A DNA stretch of 64,000 nt, taken from Rahnella ecdela. Lineage in GTDB: Bacteria > Pseudomonadota > Gammaproteobacteria > Enterobacterales > Enterobacteriaceae. The notes below the pieces were generated by a model, which saw nothing but the letters and a program-made list of their open reading frames with translations, ran no database searches and was not told the origin of the DNA. Positions 42,076 to 51,599 of this stretch are shown piece after piece (the first letter of the stretch is position 1; every line of letters begins with the position of its first letter). Location of the stretch: NCBI RefSeq assembly GCF_019049625.1, contig NZ_JAFMOY010000117.1, positions 1-64,000 of the forward strand, in the 5' to 3' direction. Made by a program: the position numbers and the translations under genes.

Positions 42076-42527
42076 TATCGGTATTTTAAGGCAGAATCAT
42101 TCGGTGACTTGTCTCGGTTTGGGAAGACTATGGCGCGGATATTAATCATTTCTCCGCAGCCGAAAAGGCGGCTGGGAATCATCAGGCGTCTCAATGCTCT
42201 CATTCGGATTGGCGAGGCCTTCCCGGATTAATGGCTTCAAATTTGAGCGTTCACTGAATTCAGGGAAGAGGTCTATGCGCAAGATAATGATAAACACTTT
42301 CGTGGGGTACTGATTCACTTTGAAAGAAGTACTACTCCACGATTGAACGATACGTCCTTCGATACCATTGATTAGGTCAGTGAAAGGGCTACATTGGCAC
42401 TCAAACCCAGAGTGCCAGTGGTAACCGCTTCAATGACAACGATGCTTGGAGTCTTTTAGTTAAACACCCTCCCTTGGCTGCGGGAATGTATTTCGCTTCT
42501 TGTTTCGTTAAAGCTCGCTTATTGAAC
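42076..42527. other. intergenic remnant region after the archaic fimbrial operon
   Basis: No intact gene is present. A short hairpin (CAGCCG at 42157-42162 with CGGCTG at 42169-42174) lies about 80 bases after the tip gene and could end its transcript, although no T-run follows. The right part holds a probable transposase relic (separate entry). Confidence 0.35.

Positions 42528-42530
<3 letters not shown>
42370..42530 (+). pseudogene. degenerate IS3-type transposase fragment
   Basis: Read with frameshifts, the plus strand gives ATLALKPRV and then FNDNDAWSLLVKHPPLA. These recall the C-terminal catalytic region of IS3-family integrase-type transposases (…SRPRVSNDNAYSESLFKTLKY… pattern, from memory). 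Stops and shifts break the frame, and no terminal repeats are visible. It is probably an old insertion scar at the border between the fimbrial and aga regions. The identification is tentative. Confidence 0.3.
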
Positions 42531-43394
<864 letters not shown>

Positions 43395-43841
43395 TTAAAT
43401 GCCGTCTGATCCGACGCCATCATTTTGTTTTTGGGTGCATTGCTTTTGTTCTTCATGCCACAGACTGGTGATCCCTCTTTGCCCACACTTGAGCGCCATG
43501 TCGCGAAATCGCTGAGGAGTAATTCCTTCGCGCTCAAGCATCATTTCAGCTGCGAGTTGCATATTCGTACCCGTGATCACCTGATAGTCCGGATGCTGCT
43601 TTGCGAGAACGGCGGCAACCCGAAAGGGAGACCCTCCCAGCAAATCGCTTAAGATCACTACGCCTTCACCGCTGTCGCATGAGGCACAGGCCTGCTCGAG
43701 CAGACACCTCAACTCGCCGTGACTGACCCCTTCAGGGAAATCCACCGCGCAGCACTGCAACTGTTCACCCACGACCTGCTCAACGCCCTGTAATAGACCG
43801 CTCGCAAAGCGGCCGTGGCCAGTGATAATGACGCCTAACAT
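43395..43841 (-). CDS. agaF: PTS EIIA, mannose family, galactosamine/N-acetylgalactosamine specific
   Basis: A 148-residue EIIA-Man domain. The phosphorylated histidine is His9 in VIITGHGRFA, and the conserved VILSDLLGGSPF block follows. It receives phosphate from HPr and passes it to the EIIB protein encoded upstream. The last 20 residues are a polar tail without a clear role. It lies between the EIID gene and kbaY on the same strand. Confidence 0.9.
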   Translation of the reverse strand: MLGVIITGHGRFASGLLQGVEQVVGEQLQCCAVDFPEGVSHGELRCLLEQACASCDSGEGVVILSDLLGGSPFRVAAVLAKQHPDYQVITGTNMQLAAEMMLEREGITPQRFRDMALKCGQRGITSLWHEEQKQCTQKQNDGVGSDGI

Positions 43842-43850
43842 TGTGCCCCC

Positions 43851-44744
43851 TCAAAGAAACCCAACTAATTTACCCACCACCCCAAACAGCACGGTCAACC
43901 CGATCAATTTCACTGGCGAGAAGCTGCGCTTCATCAACCAAAACACTACCAGCGTGAAACACAGCGGGAGAATATTGGGCATCAACTTATCCAGCACGTC
44001 TGTTTGCAAGGCGACACTGGCTTTACCAGCATGCATGATCAGGGGCGTTGAAAGATGCACGTACGAGGCAACCAGTGCGCCAATCACGGTCATTCCAACA
44101 ATCGATGCAGCGTGCGAGATTTTTTTGGTATGCGTCTTAAGCAGTGTCAGCGCACTGGTCCCAGCGTGATAACCGTAATGCGCCAGGCCGAAACGCAGAC
44201 CAAAATGCACCACATTGAAAATCAACAAGAAAACGATGGGTCCAAACAAACTTCCTTGCAGCGCAAGTGAAGCACCGATACCGGCACAGATAGGCAGCAG
44301 CGTCAGCCAAAACATTGCATCGCCGATGCCGCCCAATGGCCCCATGAGTGCCACTTTTACCGCCCGGATAGTGGAAATTTTCTCTTTGCTTCCCTCCATC
44401 GCCAGTACCAGGCCGGACAAAAAGGTGACGTCGAAAGGATGCACGTTGATAAATTCCATGTGCATCTTCATGGAGTTGGCCAGATCCTGTGGGTGTTTAT
44501 GAATTTTTCTAAGCCCTGGGATCAAGGTATAAAGCCACCCCCCGGCCTGCATACGTTCATAGTTGAAGGAAGCCTGCAACAGCAGGGAACGCCACGCCAT
44601 GCGGTTAAGATCTTTTTTAGTCAGCGCCGCCGAGGGTGCGCTGTCGATGTAGTCGTCCTGCTCGACCTGACTGGTGGCTAATGCCCGCGCCATAAGGTGT
44701 TCTGCTTTTGACGCCTGCATGGATTCATCATCATTAAATGCCAT
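43851..44744 (-). CDS. agaE: PTS EIID, mannose family (AgaE-like)
   Basis: A 297-residue membrane component of the galactosamine/N-acetylgalactosamine permease. The family block LTKKDLNRMAWRSLLLQASFNYERMQ lies near the N-terminus, followed by GPLGGIGDAMFWLTLLP and a C-terminal membrane segment. The ATG at 44742-44744 overlaps the end of the EIIC gene and has GGAGATGGAAG before it, so an extension to 44807 was rejected. Confidence 0.92.
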   Translation of the reverse strand: MAFNDDESMQASKAEHLMARALATSQVEQDDYIDSAPSAALTKKDLNRMAWRSLLLQASFNYERMQAGGWLYTLIPGLRKIHKHPQDLANSMKMHMEFINVHPFDVTFLSGLVLAMEGSKEKISTIRAVKVALMGPLGGIGDAMFWLTLLPICAGIGASLALQGSLFGPIVFLLIFNVVHFGLRFGLAHYGYHAGTSALTLLKTHTKKISHAASIVGMTVIGALVASYVHLSTPLIMHAGKASVALQTDVLDKLMPNILPLCFTLVVFWLMKRSFSPVKLIGLTVLFGVVGKLVGFL

Positions 44745-45525
44745 CTTCCATCTCCTGAACGTTGTTTGAAGAAGCAGGGACAGGTGTCTCGTCCTCCAGC
44801 CCATCACGTGAACGGTTAAAGAAATCGATTAACGCGATGGCAAAGGCTCCCAGAGCAACAGCGATAATCGGCATATTTAGGAAAGTCACAGATATAAAAC
44901 CGAGAATGAAATAGGCCACATAGGTCTTTTTCATCATAATTTTCATCAATAATGAGAACCCAATCGCGGGCATCATGCCGCCAGCCACTGACAGCCCATC
45001 CAGTAGCCAGGTTGGGGCTTTCTGAACCATGACACTGGCGGCATTGGCACCGAAATACACGGGCAGAAACGCCACAATGAAGTAAAAACAGAACAGGATA
45101 GCGATCCCTAGGTAGTTCACCCGTTCAACACCGCGCCAGTTCAGTGCTTGTACCATCTTGTCGCACTTGTGCATCATCGGTGAATACACCGTGAACAACA
45201 GGGTGATACAACCTTGCACGGCTATCGCGAAAGGCACCGCGACACCAATGGCAACCTTCGGGTCAGCATGCGTTAAAATGGCAAACGCTGTACCTACGAC
45301 GCCCCCGATGACGACATTAGGGGGCTGGGCTCCTGCCAGCGGCACCATGCCCATCCATACCAATTCCAGTGACCCACCGACTAATAATCCCGTATGCAGG
45401 TCGCCCAAGATCAGCCCGACCAGCGGGCCAATGACCACCGGACGGTGGATGTGAGTCAGACCGTTAAACATGTCTACCCCAGCCAGTCCGGCTAATAATC
45501 CGATCAGTAACGCATCTGTAAACAT
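44734..45525 (-). CDS. agaW: PTS EIIC, mannose family (AgaW-like)
   Basis: A 263-residue inner-membrane protein with about seven membrane segments that forms the sugar channel with EIID. Hallmarks are the N-terminal GLLAGLAGVDMFNGLTHIHR and GPLVGLILGDLHTGLLVGGSLELVWMG. The C-terminus overlaps agaE by 11 bases. Sugar specificity is inferred from the kba/aga enzymes in the same operon. Confidence 0.92.
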   Translation of the reverse strand: MFTDALLIGLLAGLAGVDMFNGLTHIHRPVVIGPLVGLILGDLHTGLLVGGSLELVWMGMVPLAGAQPPNVVIGGVVGTAFAILTHADPKVAIGVAVPFAIAVQGCITLLFTVYSPMMHKCDKMVQALNWRGVERVNYLGIAILFCFYFIVAFLPVYFGANAASVMVQKAPTWLLDGLSVAGGMMPAIGFSLLMKIMMKKTYVAYFILGFISVTFLNMPIIAVALGAFAIALIDFFNRSRDGLEDETPVPASSNNVQEMEDGI

Positions 45526-45537
45526 GGCTAACTCCCG

Positions 45538-46020
45538 TTATGCTAAGAGTTTGATAAGGGATTCACCGGCCTCATCCGGCACTCGCCGAATTTCGCAGGT
45601 CACCCCTAACCTCTCCAGTTCGCGAAATGCCGCCGTATCGCTTTCATCGACAGAGACGGTTTTATGAATTTGCTTTTTACCCTCTGCAAAGTGCATGTTC
45701 CCCACGTTGACAAAGTTGATTGGGACGCCGCCTTTGACTAACGTCAATACGTCCTGAGGGGTTTTACAGACAATGAAAATCTTTTGTCGGTCTGCCGCGT
45801 TGTGGATCACTTGGATGGTTTTCTCGAGGGTGAAATAGCGTGTCTGCACACCTTCAGCCACCACCATATCCATCAGATTTTGCTGTACCGGGTCGACGGC
45901 GGCGACATCATTGGCCACTAACACTAAATTCGCCCCCAACGAACTGGTCCACGTCACGCCTACCTGGCCGTGAACTAACCGGTTATCGATGCGAGTCATA
46001 AGAATATTTGGGGTTGCCAT
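45538..46020 (-). CDS. agaV: PTS EIIB, mannose family (AgaV-like)
   Basis: A 160-residue cytoplasmic EIIB domain. The phosphorylated histidine is His17 in RIDNRLVHGQVGVTW. Conserved blocks NLVLVANDVAAVDPVQQNLM and INFVNVGNMHF follow. It transfers phosphate from AgaF to the incoming sugar. The gene lies 3 bases after agaS and 12 bases before agaW. Confidence 0.92.
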   Translation of the reverse strand: MATPNILMTRIDNRLVHGQVGVTWTSSLGANLVLVANDVAAVDPVQQNLMDMVVAEGVQTRYFTLEKTIQVIHNAADRQKIFIVCKTPQDVLTLVKGGVPINFVNVGNMHFAEGKKQIHKTVSVDESDTAAFRELERLGVTCEIRRVPDEAGESLIKLLA

Positions 46021-46023
46021 GCA

Positions 46024-47211
46024 TCACTCCTGAGTGAAAATTTTGCCAGGGGACTTCTGGGAGGTGGCGGGGGTGAAAGGATAGATATCCACGCCTTTTA
46101 CCACGCGATTTACCTCCCCTGTCGGGCAGGGGTTATCCGGTGTGATGCCGAGCGAAAGGGAGGTTTCTAACGCCAACATCTGTATGAAGAGGAGGTAAGG
46201 AAAGAGAAGCCAGATATCATCAAGGTCACTGTTGAGGACGGTGAGCGACTCGCCAGCGATACTGCTCAGGGCCACGACATGCGCCAGGCCATCACCCCGC
46301 AACTCATCTAATAGGTCTTGCTCATAGCGACGGCAGTAACTGTCTGATGACATCATCAGCAAAACCATCGTGTCCCGATCCGCCATAAACTTTGGCCCAT
46401 GCCGGAATCCCATCGGCGTGTCGTATCGTGTTGCGATCTTTCCTGCCGTTAATTCCAGCAACTTAAGGGCACCCTCTTCGGCAAGCCCCGTAAAGCACCG
46501 ATTACCGAGTAAAACTGCGCGCTTGAATCCGGCTCGCGCTAGTTTTTTGGTATGAACACGCCACCCGAGGGATTCGCGCTCACACAGGGTTACCATTTGC
46601 TGCAGTGGCGCATGGGTCTGTTCGAGTGTTTGAGGACCCAGCAATAAAAGCGTGGCCAGTGTCATGCAGCTAAAGCTGGAGGTCATGGCAAAGCCCTGAT
46701 CGTGCGATCCCTGAGGCATGACCAAGGAGCACACATTGCCTCGCCCTTTGGCGTATTGCGCCAGTTGACCTTTAGGATTACAGGTCAGCATCAGGTGATA
46801 ACATTGCGGCAAAAGTTGATCGGCAAGTCTCACCGTGGCAATACTTTCCGGGCTGTCGCCCGAACGGCCATAGGAAATCAGTAATGTAGGCCGCCCAGGA
46901 TCAAGATACTGCAAAGGGGATGGGACAATATCCGTGGTGCCACAGGCCATAACGTCGAGGTGGCAGTGTTCGCGCAGCCAGGGTGCAAGTGCCCGTCCTG
47001 CGAAGGCGGAAGAACCTGCGCCGCAAAGCACGATTTGCAGTTGGAGATTGGTCAGCAGCGGCTGGAGAAACGGCTGCCAATAGATTTTGGTTTGGACCAA
47101 CATGTCATGCAGTTCTTTCCACAGACACGGCTGTTGCTCAATTTCCTGCGCGGTGTGGAGTGCGTGATGGTTGAGTAACCACGCCTTTGAATAGGAAAAC
47201 AGCTCACTCAC
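46024..47211 (-). CDS. agaS: AgaS galactosamine-6-phosphate deaminase/isomerase (SIS domains)
   Basis: A 395-residue cytoplasmic protein with two SIS sugar-isomerase domains (LVLCGAGSSAFAGRAL-like block near residue 55-70, LLISYGRSGDSPES near residue 100, and MGFRHGPKFM in the second half). In E. coli AgaS is the enzyme that converts galactosamine-6-phosphate to tagatose-6-phosphate. The GTG at 47209-47211 has AGGAG 7 bases upstream and overlaps the kbaZ stop (GTGAGTGA); an ATG two codons earlier is too close to that ribosome site. In E. coli agaS follows the PTS genes, whereas here it precedes them. Confidence 0.9.
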   Translation of the reverse strand: MSELFSYSKAWLLNHHALHTAQEIEQQPCLWKELHDMLVQTKIYWQPFLQPLLTNLQLQIVLCGAGSSAFAGRALAPWLREHCHLDVMACGTTDIVPSPLQYLDPGRPTLLISYGRSGDSPESIATVRLADQLLPQCYHLMLTCNPKGQLAQYAKGRGNVCSLVMPQGSHDQGFAMTSSFSCMTLATLLLLGPQTLEQTHAPLQQMVTLCERESLGWRVHTKKLARAGFKRAVLLGNRCFTGLAEEGALKLLELTAGKIATRYDTPMGFRHGPKFMADRDTMVLLMMSSDSYCRRYEQDLLDELRGDGLAHVVALSSIAGESLTVLNSDLDDIWLLFPYLLFIQMLALETSLSLGITPDNPCPTGEVNRVVKGVDIYPFTPATSQKSPGKIFTQE

Positions 47212-48523
47212 TTTCATACTCCTGGTATTGGGATTGTTGGCGGTCATGGCGCGGCTCACAGGCCGAGGCATAACTGAGCAGTACGCGTTGAATGTTGTTC
47301 ATGACCCAGTGCTGTGGATCGTTGCTCAGCGCACCGGCACAGAGGGCCTGTGCCTGCTGGGGTAAATATTGACTGAGTAACGCCATAGGCACTGGCTGAT
47401 GGCGGAGATTGTCCATCAGGCGGTTCACTGCTAATTTCACCTGAGGGTGCGCCCAGTAATACCGCACGCGATCACTCAGGCTGTATTGGCGGTCGATATA
47501 TTGCTGGTGAGGTGAACCGTGGTAGTACCGGCTCCACTGATGAGGTTCTTCGCGCATCACCTGCTCCAACGTATCGCGAAGGTGCGCTGCGTTAAGTTCG
47601 CCGTTCCATTCACGGTCAATGTGATCCAGGGCGAAGAGGGCTTCGCGAAGGGCAAAGGTGAGCGCAGGCCCCACTTTCAAGATGGCAAAATGATCCCGTA
47701 CTAACGCGCTGTAAGCGTGTGGCGTCTGATAATCGGTAGAGTGCGCTTCATAAACCATATTCGGTTGCGCCTCAATAAACTGACTCAGTGCGATCGCTTT
47801 CCCGGGCTGATAATGGACAACGTTCTGATGGTCGAACTCAACGCCCGGCTGCACCACGAGTGCAATCACTCTCCCCCACGCGTTATCCAGCTCAGCCAGA
47901 CGCCAGGCGAGGCGGTGCACTTGAAGCGTAGTGTCCGCGGCCTGCGGCGTAGTCACCGCCACCCCTTCCATATTGTCTTTTGCACCACCGGGAACAGGTA
48001 CTTCGGTGCCAATCACATACACCGGACGCTCTCCGCCGGCCTGGAGCCAGGCCTTCTCCGCCACCGCACACAGCAGCGCTGCGCGCGTGGCAATATCGAT
48101 ATCACTCAGCGGAACCGGATCGCCTTTGCAGGACATGGAACAATCAAGGTGGATTTTGCGAAATCCTGCACTGACATAGTCATGGATGAGGGTTTCAGCC
48201 AGTTGCATCGCTTCATCCGCGGGATGGTCTTGCCAGACGTTTGGCCCCAGGTGATCACCGCCCAGCCAAACGCGATCACGCGATAACCCTATGCGATCGG
48301 CGAGAGCAAAAACGGTGTCCCGAAACTGGGCGGGCGTCATGCCTGTATAGCCACCAAATTGATTAACCTGATTTGAGGTTGCCTCAATCAGCACAGCGGT
48401 ATGTCGTTCTTTGGCAAGCCTGAGCGCGCTTTCCAATACCCAGGGGTGGGCCGAACAAACGGAATAGATGCCCACCGCCTCGCCCGATTTATGGCGCCGG
48501 ATTAGTTGTAATAAAGGATGCAT
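47204..48523 (-). CDS. kbaZ: tagatose-1,6-bisphosphate aldolase non-catalytic subunit
   Basis: A 439-residue protein of the KbaZ/GatZ family that stabilises and activates the KbaY aldolase. Typical blocks are GIYSVCSAHPWVLESAL at the N-terminus, LIEATSNQVNQFGGYTGMTP, GGDHLGPNVWQ and VYVIGTEVPVPGGA. It is slightly longer at the C-terminus than E. coli KbaZ (about 426 residues). It lies 32 bases after agaR on the same strand and starts the structural part of the operon. Confidence 0.93.
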   Translation of the reverse strand: MHPLLQLIRRHKSGEAVGIYSVCSAHPWVLESALRLAKERHTAVLIEATSNQVNQFGGYTGMTPAQFRDTVFALADRIGLSRDRVWLGGDHLGPNVWQDHPADEAMQLAETLIHDYVSAGFRKIHLDCSMSCKGDPVPLSDIDIATRAALLCAVAEKAWLQAGGERPVYVIGTEVPVPGGAKDNMEGVAVTTPQAADTTLQVHRLAWRLAELDNAWGRVIALVVQPGVEFDHQNVVHYQPGKAIALSQFIEAQPNMVYEAHSTDYQTPHAYSALVRDHFAILKVGPALTFALREALFALDHIDREWNGELNAAHLRDTLEQVMREEPHQWSRYYHGSPHQQYIDRQYSLSDRVRYYWAHPQVKLAVNRLMDNLRHQPVPMALLSQYLPQQAQALCAGALSNDPQHWVMNNIQRVLLSYASACEPRHDRQQSQYQEYESE

Positions 48524-48555
48524 GGTTTCTCCACGAGTGCGTCGTGATAACAGAA

Positions 48556-49329
48556 TCAGTCGTCGGCGATAATGACGTCCACGCCGAGGTCAGTTAATTC
48601 TTTGTGGTAGTTGTCAGGGATACCGGAATCCGTAATCAGCCGATGGATTTGTCCGGCTTCACGGATCATGCAGAAGCTTTGACGGCCGAACTTACTGGAA
48701 TCAGCCACCGCAATAATTTCATGTGCCACTTCGCACATAACTCGATTCAAGTGGGCTTCACCGCTGTTAGGCGTCGTGATTCCGGATATGAGGTCAAAGC
48801 CATCGACACCGAGAAACAACGTCTTAAAACGATATTGCCGTAATTGCTGTTCTGCAGATGGCCCGTAAAGGGAGTAGGATTTCTGTCGCACACTCCCTCC
48901 CAAGACCATCACTTCGATTCCTTCAAAATCGGCCAGTTGATAGGCGATGTTCAGCGCATTGGTCATGACCACGACATCACGCCGAAATTTAAGGTGCGGC
49001 GTAATGTGTGTGGTGGTTGAACCAGAATCCAAAATCAGGGCATCACCGTCTTGTATGAATTCTGCTGCTTTTGCTGCGATGCGGGATTTCACATCGCGGT
49101 TCATGCCTCCCTTATCCTGTAAGGGTCTGTCAAACGCGAATTGCCGATTAAGGATGGCGCCGCCATGGAGGCGTAACGCACACCCTTTTTTTTCGAGATA
49201 ACGCAGATCATTACGGATAGTGACGCTCGAAACGCCAAAACGTGCGCTCAGAGGTTCAACGCCGACACTGCCCTCTGTACACAGTTGGTCGATAATATGT
49301 TCACGGCGTTTAACGACACTGGATGTCAT
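48556..49329 (-). CDS. agaR: AgaR DeoR-family repressor of the aga operon
   Basis: A 257-residue DeoR-type repressor. The N-terminal helix-turn-helix (about 8-60) has RREHIIDQLCTEGSVGVEPL and SVTIRNDLRYLEKKGC. The sugar-phosphate sensing domain has ILDSGSTTTHI and FLGVDGFDL. AGGGA lies 6 bases before the ATG at 49327-49329. In E. coli agaR is transcribed away from kbaZ. Here it heads the operon on the same strand, so it would autoregulate together with the structural genes. Confidence 0.92.
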   Translation of the reverse strand: MTSSVVKRREHIIDQLCTEGSVGVEPLSARFGVSSVTIRNDLRYLEKKGCALRLHGGAILNRQFAFDRPLQDKGGMNRDVKSRIAAKAAEFIQDGDALILDSGSTTTHITPHLKFRRDVVVMTNALNIAYQLADFEGIEVMVLGGSVRQKSYSLYGPSAEQQLRQYRFKTLFLGVDGFDLISGITTPNSGEAHLNRVMCEVAHEIIAVADSSKFGRQSFCMIREAGQIHRLITDSGIPDNYHKELTDLGVDVIIADD

Positions 49330-49442
49330 ATTCGTCCCTATCAAAAGTGTTTTATAAATAGCGCGCGGCAAGCGCATAAATAGGTGTTAAAGCTCTTTCC
49401 TTCCCTTTCGATTTAATTACAACAAAGGAAAGAACACAGAAG

Positions 49443-49458
49443 TGTGATCAAAGTTACA
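49443..49458. promoter_or_regulatory. CRP-like site upstream of agaR
   Basis: TGTGATCAAAGTTACA matches TGTGA-N6-TCACA in nine of ten defined positions. It lies about 115 bases upstream of the agaR start. The E. coli aga genes are under CRP control, which supports the call. Confidence 0.6.
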
Positions 49459-49489
49459 GGTTCATTTGACGCCAAAATGGGCTAAAAAA

Positions 49490-49514
49490 CTTTCGTTTGA
49501 TAATGAAATGAAAG
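49490..49514. promoter_or_regulatory. inverted CTTTC-type repeat, candidate AgaR operator
   Basis: A symmetric sequence starts CTTTCGTTT and ends AAATGAAAG around a 7-base centre. AgaR of E. coli binds repeats of a TTTCRTTTY-type core, which both arms resemble. A second pyrimidine-rich tract with CTTTCC and CTTTCG lies at about 49394-49412, closer to agaR. Confidence 0.5.
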
Positions 49515-50111
49515 TTTCCCTGCCCACGGATATTTGGCACTTGAGTCTTTTTGATATTGCTGTGCTCAGGTTTATGCAGAAAACCCCTCAGCGAAGTGAA
49601 AGTCAGCAGTTTGTTTGCAAAGTCATTAACTTATTTTTAGCTAAGTGATCGCACTCACATTTCTTGTAAATGTTCCCCTACGCAAGCAGTAAAAAGATCG
49701 TCCAGCCCGCTGTCATGAAAAACCTATGCGATTATCTTCGCAGAACTGACTCAGCGAGCAGGACGTTTTTATAAAGACACGGCTTACTGTTCGGCAACCT
49801 GTTATATCAAAGGTTGAAAACCTCCCCCTATCACATTTGAGTATCCCGCGCTCAGCCCATACAGGGGTGCAATCCCTCATTACAGCCAGGAAATATTTTC
49901 AATGCCTATGTCAGAACCAATGGATACTTTTCAAGGTCAATATCCATTTTTGAGAAATTTCTATTTATATCATCACATCTCTCCCTGTAAGAAAGTGTTT
50001 GTATATTTTTCACCACCACTACCAATAATATCAATATGGATATACAAATTGTTTAATATCATATAGATAATGAAAATATAAAATCAACTTCAAAAAAATT
50101 TACACACGCAA

Positions 50112-50148
50112 TTTAATATAAAATGATAAAATGTAATTTTATATTAAA
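50112..50148. repeat. perfect 13-base AT-rich inverted repeat
   Basis: TTTAATATAAAAT (50112-50124) and ATTTTATATTAAA (50136-50148) are exact reverse complements with an 11-base loop. There are no G/C pairs, so it is not a terminator. It may be a protein-binding site or a cruciform-prone sequence. Confidence 0.6.
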
Positions 50149-50468
50149 CGAACGGCAAACCAATTACTTTAAAGCAGAGAAATGTGACGCCCACCCATCA
50201 TATTAAATTGAAATATTGCATTCCCCAATCCACAATCTGCATTGTCGAACGATGTGACAATAATAAAATGGCTCTTCATGCCTTACCGTTCGCCTCTCTT
50301 TTTTTTAAGAACGTTGCGTCAGAGAGGTGGACGGTTTTTTTCCACGAACATCACCCCGAAATATGTTTTATTTACACACGAAAGCCTTGATAAATATTTT
50401 TATTTGATCAAATATACCTTTGCACTTCCCTAGTGTAATTACCGATATTATCCTCCTTGCATTATTTA

Positions 50469-50528
50469 CCGTTCTCTTCGCTATAACTCCCCTCTGCTCC
50501 ATGTTTAGCGAAGAGAACGGATTTTTTT
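50469..50528 (+). terminator. strong intrinsic terminator without an associated gene
   Basis: CCGTTCTCTTCGCTA (50469-50483) pairs perfectly with TAGCGAAGAGAACGG (50506-50520) across a 22-base loop, followed at once by A and seven T. This is a strong plus-strand terminator. No plus-strand gene precedes it, so it may end a small RNA or an untranslated transcript starting between about 49650 and 50460. Confidence 0.8.
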
Positions 50529-50993
50529 CGCCCTTTTATTCTCACAAAACCCATGACAATTCATTAGGAATTTTCTTTACCCTCTCTATTCTCAAATAAC
50601 GACATTGCCTTTCAACTATTTTACTCATCAGGGAAACGTCTCTTTAAGCTAACGTGTAAATGGGCATCATTAGTTATGCCTCGTTATTCGCGTGCGATAC
50701 AACATTTATCATGCAGGATGTCGATCTTATTTATAATAAGAGGGAAAAATTCGGATGACGACATCGTTTTATATTGAAGAAGAGTATTGCGAGCTCTTTC
50801 TCATTGCCGCTGATATTTAACATGAAAAAATCATTTTCATGTCACTGATCCGGCGAAATGTCGCATTAAAAGAGGGGAATTGAGTCAGGAATTACCCTGC
50901 CTGCAGAAACAGTCAGGGTCAAGAGGTGGAATGTCGGATTACCGGGATGTGCGTGCTGTTGATGCTAATCGGACATCAGAGGATAAGACATCG

Positions 50994-51599
50994 TCAGAGG
51001 GGAAGTATGAACTCCGAGAATCCCTCATGCTTTTCTTGCGGGGCAAAACTGAGATGGCATTGTTCCATCAATGCAAAGACACCCGACACATCGCCGGTAA
51101 ACCTGATGGATAATGGCTGGATTAACTTGCCGGTGTCGTCGAAGGCCGGATGCAGTTGAGCCTTGGGTGTATAGACCGCTTTCGCGGTGTCAGAAGATGT
51201 CCAACCGCTCTCCCAGTCTTTAGGGGGGAGCAAATAATCCGTCCATCCCATCGTCTTGAGTGTCTCAATAAAAAAGGTGAACCTAAAAAGCGCGCTCTGA
51301 TCGGCCAACGCCCCTATGCTTGAGCGATAAATGTAGTCTAATTTTTTCAGCAGGTTTGCGCCAAAACCGTAACGTTTCCCCTGACTTAGCAACCACGAAA
51401 TATCTGCTGCTACGCTTTTGGGAAGGAGCCTGCGCTTTTGTGCGGTCGTCAGCCATTTCATAATGAAAAGATGTTGCTCGAGTTCGGATTGGGCTTTGCC
51501 TTGCTGTTGAGCTAATTTTACAGCAATAAGGGCGCACCAGGCGAGATGGGCCAGATCGGCGGTAGGACGAGTTTCATAACCAACGGTCAAACAATACAC
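50994..51599 (-). CDS. DUF2913 family protein
   Basis: A protein of about 200 residues. The N-terminal block LAHLAWCALIAVKLAQQQ, the WLTTAQKRRLLPKSVAADISWLL block and FFIETLKTMGW match from memory the DUF2913 family found on enterobacterial plasmids and genomic islands. There are no membrane segments or signal peptide. No ATG fits the N-terminus: GTG at 51597-51599 or TTG at 51588-51590 (with AGAGG upstream) are the options. The family has no known function. It stands alone in a gene-poor region. Confidence 0.68.
   Translation of the reverse strand: MYCLTVGYETRPTADLAHLAWCALIAVKLAQQQGKAQSELEQHLFIMKWLTTAQKRRLLPKSVAADISWLLSQGKRYGFGANLLKKLDYIYRSSIGALADQSALFRFTFFIETLKTMGWTDYLLPPKDWESGWTSSDTAKAVYTPKAQLHPAFDDTGKLIQPLSIRFTGDVSGVFALMEQCHLSFAPQEKHEGFSEFILPL

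Larger units (their letters stand above)
49330..50993. other. AT-rich gene-poor region with aga promoter and an orphan terminator
   Basis: The left 200 bases hold the presumed aga operon control sites. The rest has no convincing gene: short plus-strand frames at 49466-49648 and 50184-50433 lack ribosome sites and family features. It contains a perfect AT-rich inverted repeat (50112-50148) and a strong terminator hairpin (50469-50528), which suggests a transcribed non-coding segment. Confidence 0.5.

Noticed and set aside
49466-49648. Plus-strand 60-codon frame upstream of the aga operon
   Set aside because: It overlaps the likely AgaR and CRP control sites, lacks a ribosome site and shows no family feature.
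50184-50433. Two overlapping plus-strand frames before the orphan terminator
   Set aside because: Neither has a ribosome site or protein-like composition. A non-coding transcript explains the terminator better.
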